Positions 26,606 to 35,729 of a DNA stretch of 64,000 nucleotides are shown one piece after another. The first letter of the stretch is position 1, and every line of letters starts with the position of its first letter. The position numbers and the translations under genes are program-made. The notes beneath the pieces were generated by a model. The model saw only the letters and a program-made list of their open reading frames with translations. It made no database searches and was not told the DNA's origin. Source of the stretch: Hyphococcus lacteus (GTDB taxonomy: Bacteria > Pseudomonadota > Alphaproteobacteria > Caulobacterales > Parvularculaceae); NCBI RefSeq assembly GCF_041058985.1, contig NZ_JBEHZE010000001.1:1922001-1986000 (forward strand), written 5' to 3'.

Positions 26606-26649
26606 TTGAGGTGCGAAATGAACAATCGTTTGTTAGTGTCGCACCTCAA
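26606..26649. repeat. Strong nested hairpin downstream of the hydrolase gene
   Basis: TTGAGGTGCGA (26606-26616) and TCGCACCTCAA (26639-26649) form a perfect 11-bp stem. The loop itself contains AACAA-TCGT-TTGTT, which can pair, giving a second stem. It starts 15 bases after the hydrolase stop. No U-tract follows, so it is not a classical terminator. It may be an mRNA-stabilising end or part of an unannotated structured RNA. Confidence 0.55.
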
Positions 26650-26818
26650 GATATGTCGCGGTGGTCTTTCGCGGTTTTTACCGTTTAGCCTCAATGCGGA
26701 GGGCATGCCTAGCCGCATATTCGGCAATCATGGAAGCTATATAGCACAACTGCAGAAAATTCCCCAAAAACGCTGATCTGCGTTAAACTCCCTTAAAAAT
26801 ATAAGCTGGGGAGTGAAG

Positions 26819-29089
26819 ATGAAGAACATAATCTTGTTCGTCGCTGCATTGGCAGTGTCAGCTTTTCTGGGGTGGAAAACCTATTCACATTTTGTGGTAA
26901 GCGGTAAGTTGGGCCATGAGCGCAGCGGCGGTGAGGTCGTTGGCGATGCTGTGCCGGACGCCGTTATTTTCGCGAGGCAAATGGCTGATCAATCGGCCAC
27001 TGAACCAGGAAGCACCGAGCAGGTTTTGTTTGGTGATCTGCATGTACATTCAACATATTCTACCGACGCTTTTTTATGGGCACTCCCTCTTAATCATGGA
27101 AAGGGCGTGCACCCGGTCGCTGATGCGTGCGATTACGCGCGCTATTGTTCGGCCATCGACTTTTGGGCGATCACCGACCATGCCGAAGCATTGACGCCGG
27201 CGCGTTGGGCCGAAACGAAAGACGCTGTTCGTCAGTGTCAGGCGAAATCAGTTGATCAGCAAAATCCGGATCTAGTATCTATGATCGGATTTGAATGGAC
27301 CCAAGTCGGGCCGACACCCGCTGAACATTTTGGCCATAAGAACGTTATATTTCTCGGATTGGATGATAATCAGGTCGCGGCACGTCCTATCGCGGCACAG
27401 GGCGCGGCCACAGATGCTTTGCGTACGAACGCAGCCGGAATGCCTGCGCTAGTGTCCGTTGCGGATTTCAAAAACCGTCAGATATATTATGACCTTAATA
27501 CGTTTTTGAAAAACACCAGAGACGTCCCGGCTTGTGATGAGGCTTTACCGTCGAGTGAGTTGCCGAGTGATTGTTACGAGTCAGCTCCTTTGCCGGGAGA
27601 GTTGATTGATCGAATTGCTGACCAAGGGCTTGATCCGTTGATTATCCCGCATGGTTCGTCATGGGGGTTTTATACACCGCCGACCACGAGTTGGGACAAA
27701 CAGCTCGCACCAATTCACCAACCAGAGAAATTTAGCCTGATTGAGATATACTCAGGCCATGGCAATTCAGAAGAATATCGCGAATATAAAAATATTCTCG
27801 ACCTTCAACCGGATTTTTCTGCGACTTGCCCGCCGAAACAAGATGGCTTTACACCGCCCTGTGTTCGCGCCGGTGAAATTATTGAAGAGCGTTGTTTAAA
27901 CGAAGGGGGCGGCGCTGATTTGTGCTCAATTAAAGCAAAAGAAGCGCGCGATGTTACGGCGGGAATGGGCATCGCTTATCATCTGGCAATAGCAGGAGAG
28001 AGCCCAGAAGATTGGCTGGATTCAGGTCAGTGTACTGATTGTTATCTACCGCCATTTCATCACCGACCATTGACCAGTGTTCAATATGGATTAGCAATTT
28101 CAAACTTTGATGATGTACAACCGGGTGAAGAGCCTATTCGGTTTAATTGGGGCTTTATTGCATCATCTGATAATCATAGAGCGCGACCCGGTACTGGGTA
28201 TAAAGAAGTTGCCCGGCGGCTAAATACGGAGACGGGTGGCGTTGTTGATCCAAAGTATCGTAAAATCTTCATCGCGGAAGAGGAGGTGGCAAATTCAGAT
28301 GTACACCGAAAGACACGGGAAGAACTTGCTGCGCTTGCAGGGTTTCAACTTACCGAGTTAGAGCGGCAATCAAGTTTTTGGCAAACTGGCGGTCTTGCCG
28401 CTGTCCATACCGAAGGGCGCTCTCGCGAACAAATTTGGGATGCTTTGCAGCGTCGTGAGACTTACGCGACATCTGGACCGCGAATGTTGATGTGGTTTGA
28501 TCGGGTTGATCCGCAAGGTCAGCAGGTTCCTATGGGGGCGACCGTAGAGGCATCTGCTTCTGGTGAATTCCACGTTAAAGCCGTCGGATCTTTTAAACAA
28601 AAACCGGGATGTCCGGAATTTGCTGTCAATGCGCTGGGCGAAGAACGAATTGAGAGCCTTTGCGCAGGGGAGTGTTATAACCCGACCGATGAGCGTAATC
28701 TCATCGAGCGAATAGAGATTGTACGTATCCGCCCACAGGTCGTTCCAAACGAAGATGTCGGTAATTTGATTGATGATCCATTTCTCGTTCACAAATGCGA
28801 ACCAAGCCAAAATGGCTGCTCGTTTAACTTTACGGACGCTACGTTTACTGAAGATGGCAGAGATGCCCTTTATTATGCGCGAGCAATTCAAGAAGCACGT
28901 CCAACGATAAACGCCGAACCCGTACGTTGTGAACGGGATGAAGAAGGTAATTGCGTTAAGGCAAAGCTTTGCTTTGGGGATTGGCGGACCGGTGACGAAG
29001 ATTGTACAGCAATGAAAGATGTTCGGGCTTGGTCTTCGCCAATTTATCTTAGTTACCGCCAAGAAAATGTAAGCACTGATGGAGAATAA
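26819..29089 (+). CDS. DUF3604 protein (PHP-like metalloenzyme), membrane-anchored
   Basis: About 756 residues from ATG 26819, chosen because GGGGAG lies five bases before it. A hydrophobic N-terminus (IILFVAALAVSAFLGW) is an uncleaved anchor or signal. The body is DUF3604 with PHP-superfamily metal-site motifs: GDLHVHSTYSTDAF near residues 73-86, ITDHAE near 119-124, IIPHGSSWG, IEIYSGHGNSEEY and ASSDNHRARPGTGYKE. The set of His and Asp residues suggests a phosphoesterase-like site. Several cysteine pairs (CPPKQDGFTPPC, CTDC) fit a periplasmic, disulfide-bonded protein. No reaction is known for this family, to my knowledge. It overlaps the next gene by 11 bases. Confidence 0.88.
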   Translation: MKNIILFVAALAVSAFLGWKTYSHFVVSGKLGHERSGGEVVGDAVPDAVIFARQMADQSATEPGSTEQVLFGDLHVHSTYSTDAFLWALPLNHGKGVHPVADACDYARYCSAIDFWAITDHAEALTPARWAETKDAVRQCQAKSVDQQNPDLVSMIGFEWTQVGPTPAEHFGHKNVIFLGLDDNQVAARPIAAQGAATDALRTNAAGMPALVSVADFKNRQIYYDLNTFLKNTRDVPACDEALPSSELPSDCYESAPLPGELIDRIADQGLDPLIIPHGSSWGFYTPPTTSWDKQLAPIHQPEKFSLIEIYSGHGNSEEYREYKNILDLQPDFSATCPPKQDGFTPPCVRAGEIIEERCLNEGGGADLCSIKAKEARDVTAGMGIAYHLAIAGESPEDWLDSGQCTDCYLPPFHHRPLTSVQYGLAISNFDDVQPGEEPIRFNWGFIASSDNHRARPGTGYKEVARRLNTETGGVVDPKYRKIFIAEEEVANSDVHRKTREELAALAGFQLTELERQSSFWQTGGLAAVHTEGRSREQIWDALQRRETYATSGPRMLMWFDRVDPQGQQVPMGATVEASASGEFHVKAVGSFKQKPGCPEFAVNALGEERIESLCAGECYNPTDERNLIERIEIVRIRPQVVPNEDVGNLIDDPFLVHKCEPSQNGCSFNFTDATFTEDGRDALYYARAIQEARPTINAEPVRCERDEEGNCVKAKLCFGDWRTGDEDCTAMKDVRAWSSPIYLSYRQENVSTDGE

Positions 29090-29930
29090 AAGCAGCCGTC
29101 CTACCGCATTGCTGTTTCTAGTTGCCAGTTTTCTAGGGCTTGCTGGAGCGGTGATAACAGCGCTCGGCGAACCGGCTATAGAAAGCAGTAATAGCGCCGT
29201 CGCATTCGTGAATGGAAAGCCAATTCCCGAGATGGAGTATGCTCGCGCAGTTGATGCTATGCAGGCTGGTTTAGATCGGGGATTGAAACAAGAGGATAAA
29301 ATTCGTGCACTGCAAATTTTGATCGACGAAGAGTTGATTGTGCAAGAAGCCTTAACCTTGGATCTCGCGAGTGACGATCGATTAGTCCGTAAGAACTTGG
29401 TTCAGGCCATGATACGATCTGCCATTAGCCTTAGGGCGGTCGATCAACCAACCGAAGACGACCTAAAGGCGTTATATACTGCGGAGCTTAATCTTTTCGT
29501 GTCGCCGCGCCGGGTTACGGTGAAGGCCTATCGTGCGGAGGACGTGCAATCATCGAAACGCTTTTCAAGCGCAATTGAAGATGGGGCATCGTTTTCATCT
29601 GCTGGGATTGACAATGGGTTGGAGGAGCTAACGGTTCCGTCCGGTTTGCCTCTCGCAAAACTATCGGATTATCTCGGCGGTTCCGTTAGAAATGTGGTCG
29701 TGAATATGAGCAATGGAGATATTGCTGGTCCAATTAACACTATAAATGGTGATGTTTTTTTGTGGCTCATGGATGGAACGAACCCCATTCATGACTTTGC
29801 GTTAGTTCGCGACAGTGTTGAAGCGGAATGGTTGAAACGTCGAGACGAGGCGGCGTTACAATCATATATCGATCAACTTCGAAAAAAAGCACGAATCAAA
29901 AAAATCATTGAATTGGGTGCAGATACCTAA
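29079..29930 (+). CDS. PpiC/SurA-like peptidyl-prolyl isomerase family protein
   Basis: The product has 283 residues. A single N-terminal membrane segment (ALLFLVASFLGLAGAVI) is followed by a SurA-N/PpiC-type helical region (VAFVNGKPIPEMEYARAVDA, then KIRALQILIDEELIVQEAL, DLASDDRLVRKNLVQAMI). The parvulin domain that should follow (residues 140-235) is weakly conserved: the usual FxxLAxxxSxxxSAxxGGDLG pattern is not evident. It may be a chaperone rather than an active isomerase. The start overlaps the DUF3604 gene by 11 bases and the stop overlaps the HupE-type gene by one base, so the three are made together. Confidence 0.78.
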   Translation: MENKSSRPTALLFLVASFLGLAGAVITALGEPAIESSNSAVAFVNGKPIPEMEYARAVDAMQAGLDRGLKQEDKIRALQILIDEELIVQEALTLDLASDDRLVRKNLVQAMIRSAISLRAVDQPTEDDLKALYTAELNLFVSPRRVTVKAYRAEDVQSSKRFSSAIEDGASFSSAGIDNGLEELTVPSGLPLAKLSDYLGGSVRNVVVNMSNGDIAGPINTINGDVFLWLMDGTNPIHDFALVRDSVEAEWLKRRDEAALQSYIDQLRKKARIKKIIELGADT

Positions 29931-31111
29931 TGCGTATACTGATTTCTGTTGTTGTGGTGTTTACATTCCTGTTGTTCGATGTCGCCGCAGCACACACCCG
30001 AAGCCAATCATTTTCAACATGGACAATCACTGAAAATACGACGTCGTTTGTTTTTGCGGTTGATGCTCGGCGCGCCACTCAACTTTCCCCACTGAATCCT
30101 GATCAAAGTGATCTGTCGATCCTACTTCTTGGTCATTTAAAGGCTACGCTAGCCGCGCGGCAGGGTAGAAAAAACTGTGAACTCACGCAGTTGGTATCGC
30201 TTGGTCAAGCTTACGACATTTTGCGAATTTCGGGACGGTTTGAATGCCCTGCGGATGTGTCAAAAGAAGCGGTGACGGTTTCTGTGAGTGCCTTCCAATT
30301 TGTCTCCGCGACACATATCCATATTGCTCGCGTTGAGCATGGTGAGCGCTCGTCAGATTTTGTTCTGCGCGAGGGACGGGATCAATTTGACCTCGATCTG
30401 AAACATAGCCCGAACACGGTTGGTGAGTTTCTTTGGGTCGGGTTTAATCATGTTCTGTCGGGGCTTGATCATGTGGTGTTCTTGATTGTTTTGGCATTCG
30501 TAGCAGCGACACCGAAGCAGGCTTTATTGGCGATTTCTGGATTCACCTTGGGACACACTGCATCTTTGGCTCTGGTCTCGCTTGGTGTGTTGTCACCGGA
30601 TACAAAACTTGTGGAAGCAATGATTGGCTTTACGATTGCGGTCGCAGCGCTGGAGGCAGGTGCTAAATTTGGCTTAGATAGGCGACGGGCGTTGACTGCA
30701 TTTGCATTAGCAACGCTTTTAATCGTTCTTTTCTCGTTTGGGGCTGGTCTGTCGATTGTTTGGGCCGGGCTAATGCTCACGATATTTGCGTATTCCCTGG
30801 GCCAATTAACGGATGATGTTAGCCATAAAATCTTTCTGATTATCACGGCAGCATTTGGACTGGTGCATGGTGCTGGATTTGCCGGTGGACTAACAGAATT
30901 GAGCCTTCAGCAGACAGATTTATTGATGCCATTATTAGGGTTTAATCTTGGTGTTGAATTAGCCCAAATTTCTGCACTTGGTATCGTTTATGTAACGATT
31001 CTCACCGTACAACGCGTTCCAATTTTTTCCGACGGCATGGCCGAAAAAACTGTGAGTGCAGTTATATTTGCATTGGGATGCTTTTGGTTTGCTTCTAGAA
31101 TTTGGCTTTAA
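29930..31111 (+). CDS. HupE/UreJ-family membrane protein with periplasmic N-terminal domain
   Basis: The protein has 393 residues. A signal peptide (ISVVVVFTFLLFDVAAAHT) is followed by a periplasmic domain of about 150 residues. The C-terminal half has about six to seven membrane helices and opens with the HupE/UreJ_2 signature GFNHVLSGLDHVVFLIVLAF, which carries the paired histidines thought to bind metal. Related HupE/UreJ proteins are nickel or cobalt permeases; this long subfamily with an exported front domain is not characterised to my knowledge. Its start overlaps the PpiC-like gene stop, which places it as third gene of the DUF3604 triad. Confidence 0.87.
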   Translation: MRILISVVVVFTFLLFDVAAAHTRSQSFSTWTITENTTSFVFAVDARRATQLSPLNPDQSDLSILLLGHLKATLAARQGRKNCELTQLVSLGQAYDILRISGRFECPADVSKEAVTVSVSAFQFVSATHIHIARVEHGERSSDFVLREGRDQFDLDLKHSPNTVGEFLWVGFNHVLSGLDHVVFLIVLAFVAATPKQALLAISGFTLGHTASLALVSLGVLSPDTKLVEAMIGFTIAVAALEAGAKFGLDRRRALTAFALATLLIVLFSFGAGLSIVWAGLMLTIFAYSLGQLTDDVSHKIFLIITAAFGLVHGAGFAGGLTELSLQQTDLLMPLLGFNLGVELAQISALGIVYVTILTVQRVPIFSDGMAEKTVSAVIFALGCFWFASRIWL

Positions 31112-31207
31112 AGGTAGTCGATGCCGGATGATCTTTGAAAAAGGGTAGACAAATTACCGTTGCCGAGTGCAAAAACGAATAAATTCTGACCTTTATTTGA
31201 AAATATC

Positions 31208-32188
31208 GTGAAAAATCAAAGCTATACATTTTGTGTTGCTCCGTTGATGGATGGAACAGATCGGCATTGCCGGTATTTTCACCGCTTATTGTCTAAGCGT
31301 GCGCGGTTATATTCGGAGATGATCACGGCGGATGCAGTAATAAACGGTAATCGCGAGTATCTTTTGGGTTTTGACCCGAGTGAGCATCCGGTAGCGCTTC
31401 AGCTTGGCGGGAGTGATCCGAAGAAGCTGCGCAAGGCATCGATGATAGGTGCTGAATGTGGCTATGACGAAATAAATTTGAATGTTGGCTGTCCATCTGA
31501 CCGGGTACAAGCGGGGGCCTTTGGCGCTTGCCTAATGAAAACCCCTGAACTTGTCGCAGATTGTGTAAGCGAGATGATCGACGCCGTTGATATTCCGGTG
31601 ACCGTAAAATGTCGTATCGGCGTTGATGATCAGGATCCGGAACAAAGCCTTTTCGATTTCGTGGAAAAAGTATCGAATTCGGGGTGTAAAGTATTCATTG
31701 TTCATGCGCGAAAAGCTTGGCTTAAGGGCTTATCACCTAAAGAGAATAGAACCGTTCCGCCGTTGGATTATGATCTTGTGCGTAAGCTGAGAAGGGAGCG
31801 CACGGATTTACAAATAATTCTGAACGGTGGGATTGAAACAATCGCCGATGCGGCGGCCCTTTCGACTGAATTTGATGGCGTGATGCTTGGTCGTGCTCCT
31901 TATGGCTCTCCATATTTTCTTGCTTCTGTTGACGAGTTACTTTTTGGCGAAGAGTGTGATGCGCCGACACGTGAAGAAGTTGTTCTGTTGATGTCTGAAT
32001 ACCTAAAGCGCCAATTTGTAAATGGTGTGAAACCGAATTCGATTACGCGCCACATGCTGGGGCTTTATCGTGGTGCGCCTGGTGCTCGTGTTTGGCGCAG
32101 ATACATTTCACAAAATGTCAGTGCAGGGCGAGACGATATTCTCGATAAGGCGCTAGCAGCGGTCACGGCTGAGAGGGCTGCGGCATAA
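31208..32188 (+). CDS. dusA: tRNA-dihydrouridine synthase DusA
   Basis: The enzyme has 326 residues. This flavoenzyme reduces uridine 20/20a in tRNA to dihydrouridine with NADPH. The FMN-barrel begins CVAPLMDGTDRHCRYFHR; YSEMITADAVINGNR and LQLGGSDPKKL follow. The catalytic cysteine is in NLNVGCPSDRVQAGAFGACLM. VKCRIGVDD, VHARKAWLKGLSPKENR and the GVMLGRAPYGSPYF phosphate site are DusA-type. The start is GTG 31208 with no good Shine-Dalgarno site; no nearby ATG keeps the conserved N-terminus. Confidence 0.95.
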   Translation: MKNQSYTFCVAPLMDGTDRHCRYFHRLLSKRARLYSEMITADAVINGNREYLLGFDPSEHPVALQLGGSDPKKLRKASMIGAECGYDEINLNVGCPSDRVQAGAFGACLMKTPELVADCVSEMIDAVDIPVTVKCRIGVDDQDPEQSLFDFVEKVSNSGCKVFIVHARKAWLKGLSPKENRTVPPLDYDLVRKLRRERTDLQIILNGGIETIADAAALSTEFDGVMLGRAPYGSPYFLASVDELLFGEECDAPTREEVVLLMSEYLKRQFVNGVKPNSITRHMLGLYRGAPGARVWRRYISQNVSAGRDDILDKALAAVTAERAAA

Positions 32189-32191
32189 CCG

Positions 32192-33019
32192 ATGGATTTT
32201 GTCCTGCAACATTGGGTGTTGGTGCTTTCGCTATCGGGTGCGGGTTTTGCGGCTGGGTTTTCCGGAGGCCTTTTTGGTGTTGGTGGCGGGATCATCACTA
32301 CGCCGGTGCTTTATGCGTTGTTTAAAGCGCTCGGTCACGGTGATAGCGAAAGTTTAAAAACAGCTATCGGGACGTCACTTGCGATTATTATAGTTACGTC
32401 CATCCGCTCGCTTTCCACCCATCACCGTGCGGGCCATGTTGATGGCTCTATCCTAAGGGCGTGGATACCATGGATTGCGCTCGGTGCAGGGTTGGGCGGG
32501 ATCCTCTCGCGTTGGGCACCGGTTGAGCTATTGGCAATTATATTTGCGGCCGGAGCTTTCTGGGTGGCTTACCGTCGACTTTTCAAAAGCGAAACGAAGG
32601 CTGGATCGGCGACAGACTTGAATAGAAAGCGAATGAAAGTTCCGCTTGGTATCGGCACTGGTTTGTTCTCAAGCCTAATAGGTCTCGGTGGAGGGGCGCT
32701 TGGTGTCATGATTATGACGGTTGCTGGCCGACCGATGCATCAAGCGATAGGGACATCGGCGGGGTTTGGTGTCGCTGTCGCTGTTCCGGGCGTTTTTGGT
32801 TTTATTTATTCCGGACTTAACGTCGCAAATTTGCCACCTGTGTCCTTCGGGTATTTCAACTTTCCAGCCTTTGTGATTACGGCTGTGATGGCTGCGGTTG
32901 CTGCGCCAATCGGTGCCAAAGCGGCGCACCGCCTCAATGGTGCCTTCCTCTCCAAGGTTTTTGGTGGATATGTATTGATCGCGGCATGTGCGTTGGCAGC
33001 GGATGTTTTTTGGGGCTGA
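32192..33019 (+). CDS. TauE/SafE-family sulfite/anion exporter
   Basis: The protein has 275 residues with about eight membrane segments in two related halves. Each half carries the glycine-rich family motif: GFSGGLFGVGGGIITTPVL near residues 24-42 and GLFSSLIGLGGGALGVMIM near 157-175. Members export sulfite, sulfoacetate or other organosulfur anions, and some act in uptake. It starts three bases after the dusA stop, so it is probably cotranscribed without functional connection. The substrate is not predictable. Confidence 0.88.
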   Translation: MDFVLQHWVLVLSLSGAGFAAGFSGGLFGVGGGIITTPVLYALFKALGHGDSESLKTAIGTSLAIIIVTSIRSLSTHHRAGHVDGSILRAWIPWIALGAGLGGILSRWAPVELLAIIFAAGAFWVAYRRLFKSETKAGSATDLNRKRMKVPLGIGTGLFSSLIGLGGGALGVMIMTVAGRPMHQAIGTSAGFGVAVAVPGVFGFIYSGLNVANLPPVSFGYFNFPAFVITAVMAAVAAPIGAKAAHRLNGAFLSKVFGGYVLIAACALAADVFWG

Positions 33020-33116
33020 CGATTATTTTTCGCAGGTGCGGTAATTATGTAGTCGATCATCTCCCCCGAACTGCTTAGGCTGCGAAGACTGTTTGTGGGT
33101 AATTGCGGAGCGGATC

Positions 33117-34094
33117 GTGGCAGAAATTGAAACTATTATAGCGGGTGTTGGCTCTCATTTGCCTGAGAATGTTGTGACAAACGACGATTTGGCGAAGCGG
33201 GTTGATACTTCTGATGAGTGGATCCGGTCGCGCAGTGGCATCGGACAACGACATTATGCTGCCGATGATGAAAGTACTTCGGACCTTGCAACCAAAGCGG
33301 CATGGAACGCGCTCGATCAAGCTGGGTTAAAGCCGCGTGATATTGGGCTTATTATTGTTGCGACCGTGACGCCTGATCGGACATTTCCATCGACAGCGGT
33401 TTATGTGCAGCAAAAGCTTGGTGTGCCGCCGGGGATCGCTTTTGACGTTTCGGCGGCCTGTGCAGGTTTTTTGTACGCAATGAATATAGCGCATGATTTC
33501 GTTCGAACAGGCCAAACCAAGCATGCGCTCATCATCGGTGCGGAAAAGCTTTCTTGTTTTTTAGACTGGGATGATCGCAGTACTTGCGTATTGTTTGGTG
33601 ATGGTGCCGGGGCCGTGGTGCTAAGCGGAGAGGCCCCGTTAACGGCGCGGCGCCCGCGAGGTGTGTTGGCGACTTATTTGTCAGCGGATGGCCGATTGGC
33701 CGATCATCTTTATGCGGATGGTGGACCTTCGACAACCGCGACGGTTGGCAAGGTGCGCATGAACGGCAAAGAGGTTTTCCGGAATGCTGTTGAACAGATT
33801 TCCAACGCAGTTTTTGAGGTCACTGAGCGCGCTAAGGTAAACCGCTCTGAGATCGATTGGTTCGTTCCGCATCAAGCCAATATCCGTATCATACAGTCAT
33901 GCTCTAAGAAGCTGGATCTCGATGAGAGCAATATCATTATGACGATCGATAAACATGCGAACACATCATCGGCTTCGATCCCTCTCGCGCTCGATGTTGC
34001 TATCCGCGATGGTCGCGTGAAACGCGGCGAATTGCTTGTCTTCGCCGCGCTTGGTGGTGGTTTAGCTTGGGGGTCAGCCTTAGTTCGATATTAA
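33117..34094 (+). CDS. fabH: Beta-ketoacyl-ACP synthase III (FabH)
   Basis: From GTG 33117, 325 residues. CGGAG six bases upstream supports this start over GTG 33093. FabH condenses acetyl-CoA with malonyl-ACP to start fatty-acid synthesis. The catalytic Cys is in FDVSAACAGFLYAMN (near residue 115), with VPHQANIRI supplying His and HANTSSASIPLAL the Asn. DTSDEWIRSRSGIGQRH matches FabH near the N-terminus. It is not next to plsX or ihfA, the common alphaproteobacterial context, so it could be a second FabH. Confidence 0.93.
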   Translation: MAEIETIIAGVGSHLPENVVTNDDLAKRVDTSDEWIRSRSGIGQRHYAADDESTSDLATKAAWNALDQAGLKPRDIGLIIVATVTPDRTFPSTAVYVQQKLGVPPGIAFDVSAACAGFLYAMNIAHDFVRTGQTKHALIIGAEKLSCFLDWDDRSTCVLFGDGAGAVVLSGEAPLTARRPRGVLATYLSADGRLADHLYADGGPSTTATVGKVRMNGKEVFRNAVEQISNAVFEVTERAKVNRSEIDWFVPHQANIRIIQSCSKKLDLDESNIIMTIDKHANTSSASIPLALDVAIRDGRVKRGELLVFAALGGGLAWGSALVRY

Positions 34095-34099
34095 AACCA

Positions 34100-34924
34100 T
34101 TACTCCGCGGGGGCTAGTTTTTCTGTCTTTTTTGCGCGAATTAATGGCCATAGTAGTTGTTCACTTGCTGGCGTGTAGGGAAGGTTTTCAACCCCCATGC
34201 GTTCCGGGTACTGCCGCGTTATTTTCGCTGTGCCGAAGAGAACATCCCAAAAGAACAAGAGATTGCCGAAATTCCCTTTGTAGTTGGTGATGCCGTCCGC
34301 GGCGAACTTTCCGTGATGTGCGCTATGGGTGGCGGGTGTGGAGATTGTGCGTTCAACGACCCACATAACCGGTGAAAGCCATTTCAATTTGTATAGAGGT
34401 GCATCCCAGCGAACGTCCGAATGCGCACCGTAAATTACAATAGCTTTTACGACAATGTAGCCAGCGTAAACATAGCCCAATCCTAGATAAATCAATGCAC
34501 CAGAGAACCACAGGCCTGGCATGAGCAGGTAATAAAATATGTTGTTGCGATAGACGACGCGGATGGACAAATATTCTGCGTTATGGTGGGGGCGGTGCAA
34601 TTTGTAGAGCCATGGTACGCTATGTGATGTACGGTGCCACCAATATTGCATCATATCGTCAAATATCAGGAACAGAGCAATTGCGGCAACTAACGGAATA
34701 GTCGCAAGCGACCCAGCGGCTTCCGGAGCGATTAAACTTGCTAAGAAGCCACCGGCAAATAGCGCCATTGGCTGTGTCACTAAGGTGAGTGACAAAGTGC
34801 TGACAATTTCGACGATAATGTCTTCGCGGGTTTGTCCGGGTTTGCGAAAGAAATTGGTTCGAAATATTTCCAACAACGCGAAAAGACACAAGATTCCGAG
34901 AATTAAGATAAGTTCCGGCTTCAT
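34100..34924 (-). CDS. Sterol desaturase / fatty acid hydroxylase family protein
   Basis: From ATG 34924, 274 residues. AGGGAG lies six bases upstream, and the longer frame to 35053 adds 43 non-hydrophobic residues, so it is rejected. The protein is integral to the membrane with about four to five helices. The di-iron histidine clusters are visible: WWHRTSHSVPWLYKLHRPHH in the middle and THSAHH later. The family inserts or modifies hydroxyl groups or double bonds on lipids. It is divergent from the Crp/Fnr-type regulator with only 93 bases between starts and a large inverted repeat in the gap, so it is the likely target. It is convergent with fabH, five bases apart. Confidence 0.9.
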   Translation of the reverse strand: MKPELILILGILCLFALLEIFRTNFFRKPGQTREDIIVEIVSTLSLTLVTQPMALFAGGFLASLIAPEAAGSLATIPLVAAIALFLIFDDMMQYWWHRTSHSVPWLYKLHRPHHNAEYLSIRVVYRNNIFYYLLMPGLWFSGALIYLGLGYVYAGYIVVKAIVIYGAHSDVRWDAPLYKLKWLSPVMWVVERTISTPATHSAHHGKFAADGITNYKGNFGNLLFFWDVLFGTAKITRQYPERMGVENLPYTPASEQLLWPLIRAKKTEKLAPAE

Positions 34925-34993
34925 TGGGTGCTCCCTGAAAATGCACCTTCTTTGGGTGCGGTATATCTTTTCATAGCAGCTACGAAAGCGTAT

Positions 34994-35015
34994 AAATGCT
35001 AAGAAGTTAGCATTT
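34994..35015. promoter_or_regulatory. 22-bp inverted repeat, candidate Crp/Fnr-type operator
   Basis: AAATGCTAA-GAAG-TTAGCATTT is a perfect inverted repeat with 9-bp arms and a 4-bp spacer. It lies between the divergent desaturase and regulator genes and ends two bases before the regulator ATG. FNR sites have the same geometry (5-bp arms, N4 spacer) but the inner half-site here is GCTAA. It is probably the site through which the adjacent regulator controls itself and perhaps the desaturase. Confidence 0.6.
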
Positions 35016-35017
35016 GA

Positions 35018-35719
35018 ATGATTATGGTCGATTTGCTGGAATTTGGCGGGCAATCATTCTTGTCGTTATTGCCAGAAGTGATGGCAGAACGGTTAGTTTC
35101 TGCTGGCGTTGCCGTTCGCTTTGAGGACGGTGAGACGGTCCATTTAAGGGGCGATATCCGGCCCGGGCTATCTATCGTCAAGTCCGGTGCGGTTCGGTTT
35201 TCTATACCGGGTATCGATGGATCTAGCGTTACAAGTTCAATATTGGGGGGCGGGCATTCCTTTGGTGAGGCAACGCTTTTTGCTAAACTGCCGCGAACAC
35301 ATGATGCTATTGCGGTCGGTGCGACAACAATCAACCAAATTAGCAAGGCACGGTTTGACAAGATATTTGATGAAGAGCCCGGGCTTGCGCGAATAATGTT
35401 GGAAGCTACGACAACGCGCCTTTATAGCGTTTTAGAGTTCATGGATGATCTGCGGCGGCATCCATTAAATGTACGGGTTGCGAAAATCATATTTTCGATG
35501 GCGCAATCTTCTAAAGTTGAGAATGTCATTGAAATCAGTCAATCAGACTTCGCGTTCACCTTAGGCGTTTCACGGGTGTCTATCGGCAAAGCGCTCGCTG
35601 GTCTGCAGTCTGATGGTTTGATTAAATTGGGGTATGGGAAAATAAGCATAGCTAACTATGATCAATTAAATAATTGGATTACGGATCATTCTGTGTTAGC
35701 GCCACTGGCTAGGAATTAA
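35018..35719 (+). CDS. Crp/Fnr-family transcription regulator
   Basis: The regulator has 233 residues. The N-terminal cyclic-nucleotide-binding-type beta-roll (about 15-120) includes VRFEDGETVHLRGDIRPGL and ILGGGHSFGEATLFAKLPR. A dimer helix follows near 125-150. The C-terminal winged helix has SQSDFAFTLGVSRVSIGKAL as helix-turn-helix. The FGEATL loop resembles the cAMP phosphate cassette, but its Arg-Ser pair (RTAT/RSAT) is missing; LPRTHDAIA follows instead, so the ligand is unclear. No FNR-type cysteine cluster is at the N-terminus. Divergent from the desaturase gene. Confidence 0.88.
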   Translation: MIMVDLLEFGGQSFLSLLPEVMAERLVSAGVAVRFEDGETVHLRGDIRPGLSIVKSGAVRFSIPGIDGSSVTSSILGGGHSFGEATLFAKLPRTHDAIAVGATTINQISKARFDKIFDEEPGLARIMLEATTTRLYSVLEFMDDLRRHPLNVRVAKIIFSMAQSSKVENVIEISQSDFAFTLGVSRVSIGKALAGLQSDGLIKLGYGKISIANYDQLNNWITDHSVLAPLARN

Positions 35720-35729
35720 GGTTTTGTGT

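Noticed and set aside
28370..29062. Minus-strand frame of 230 codons opposite DUF3604
   Set aside because: It is an antisense shadow of a well-supported gene; no motif or start signal.
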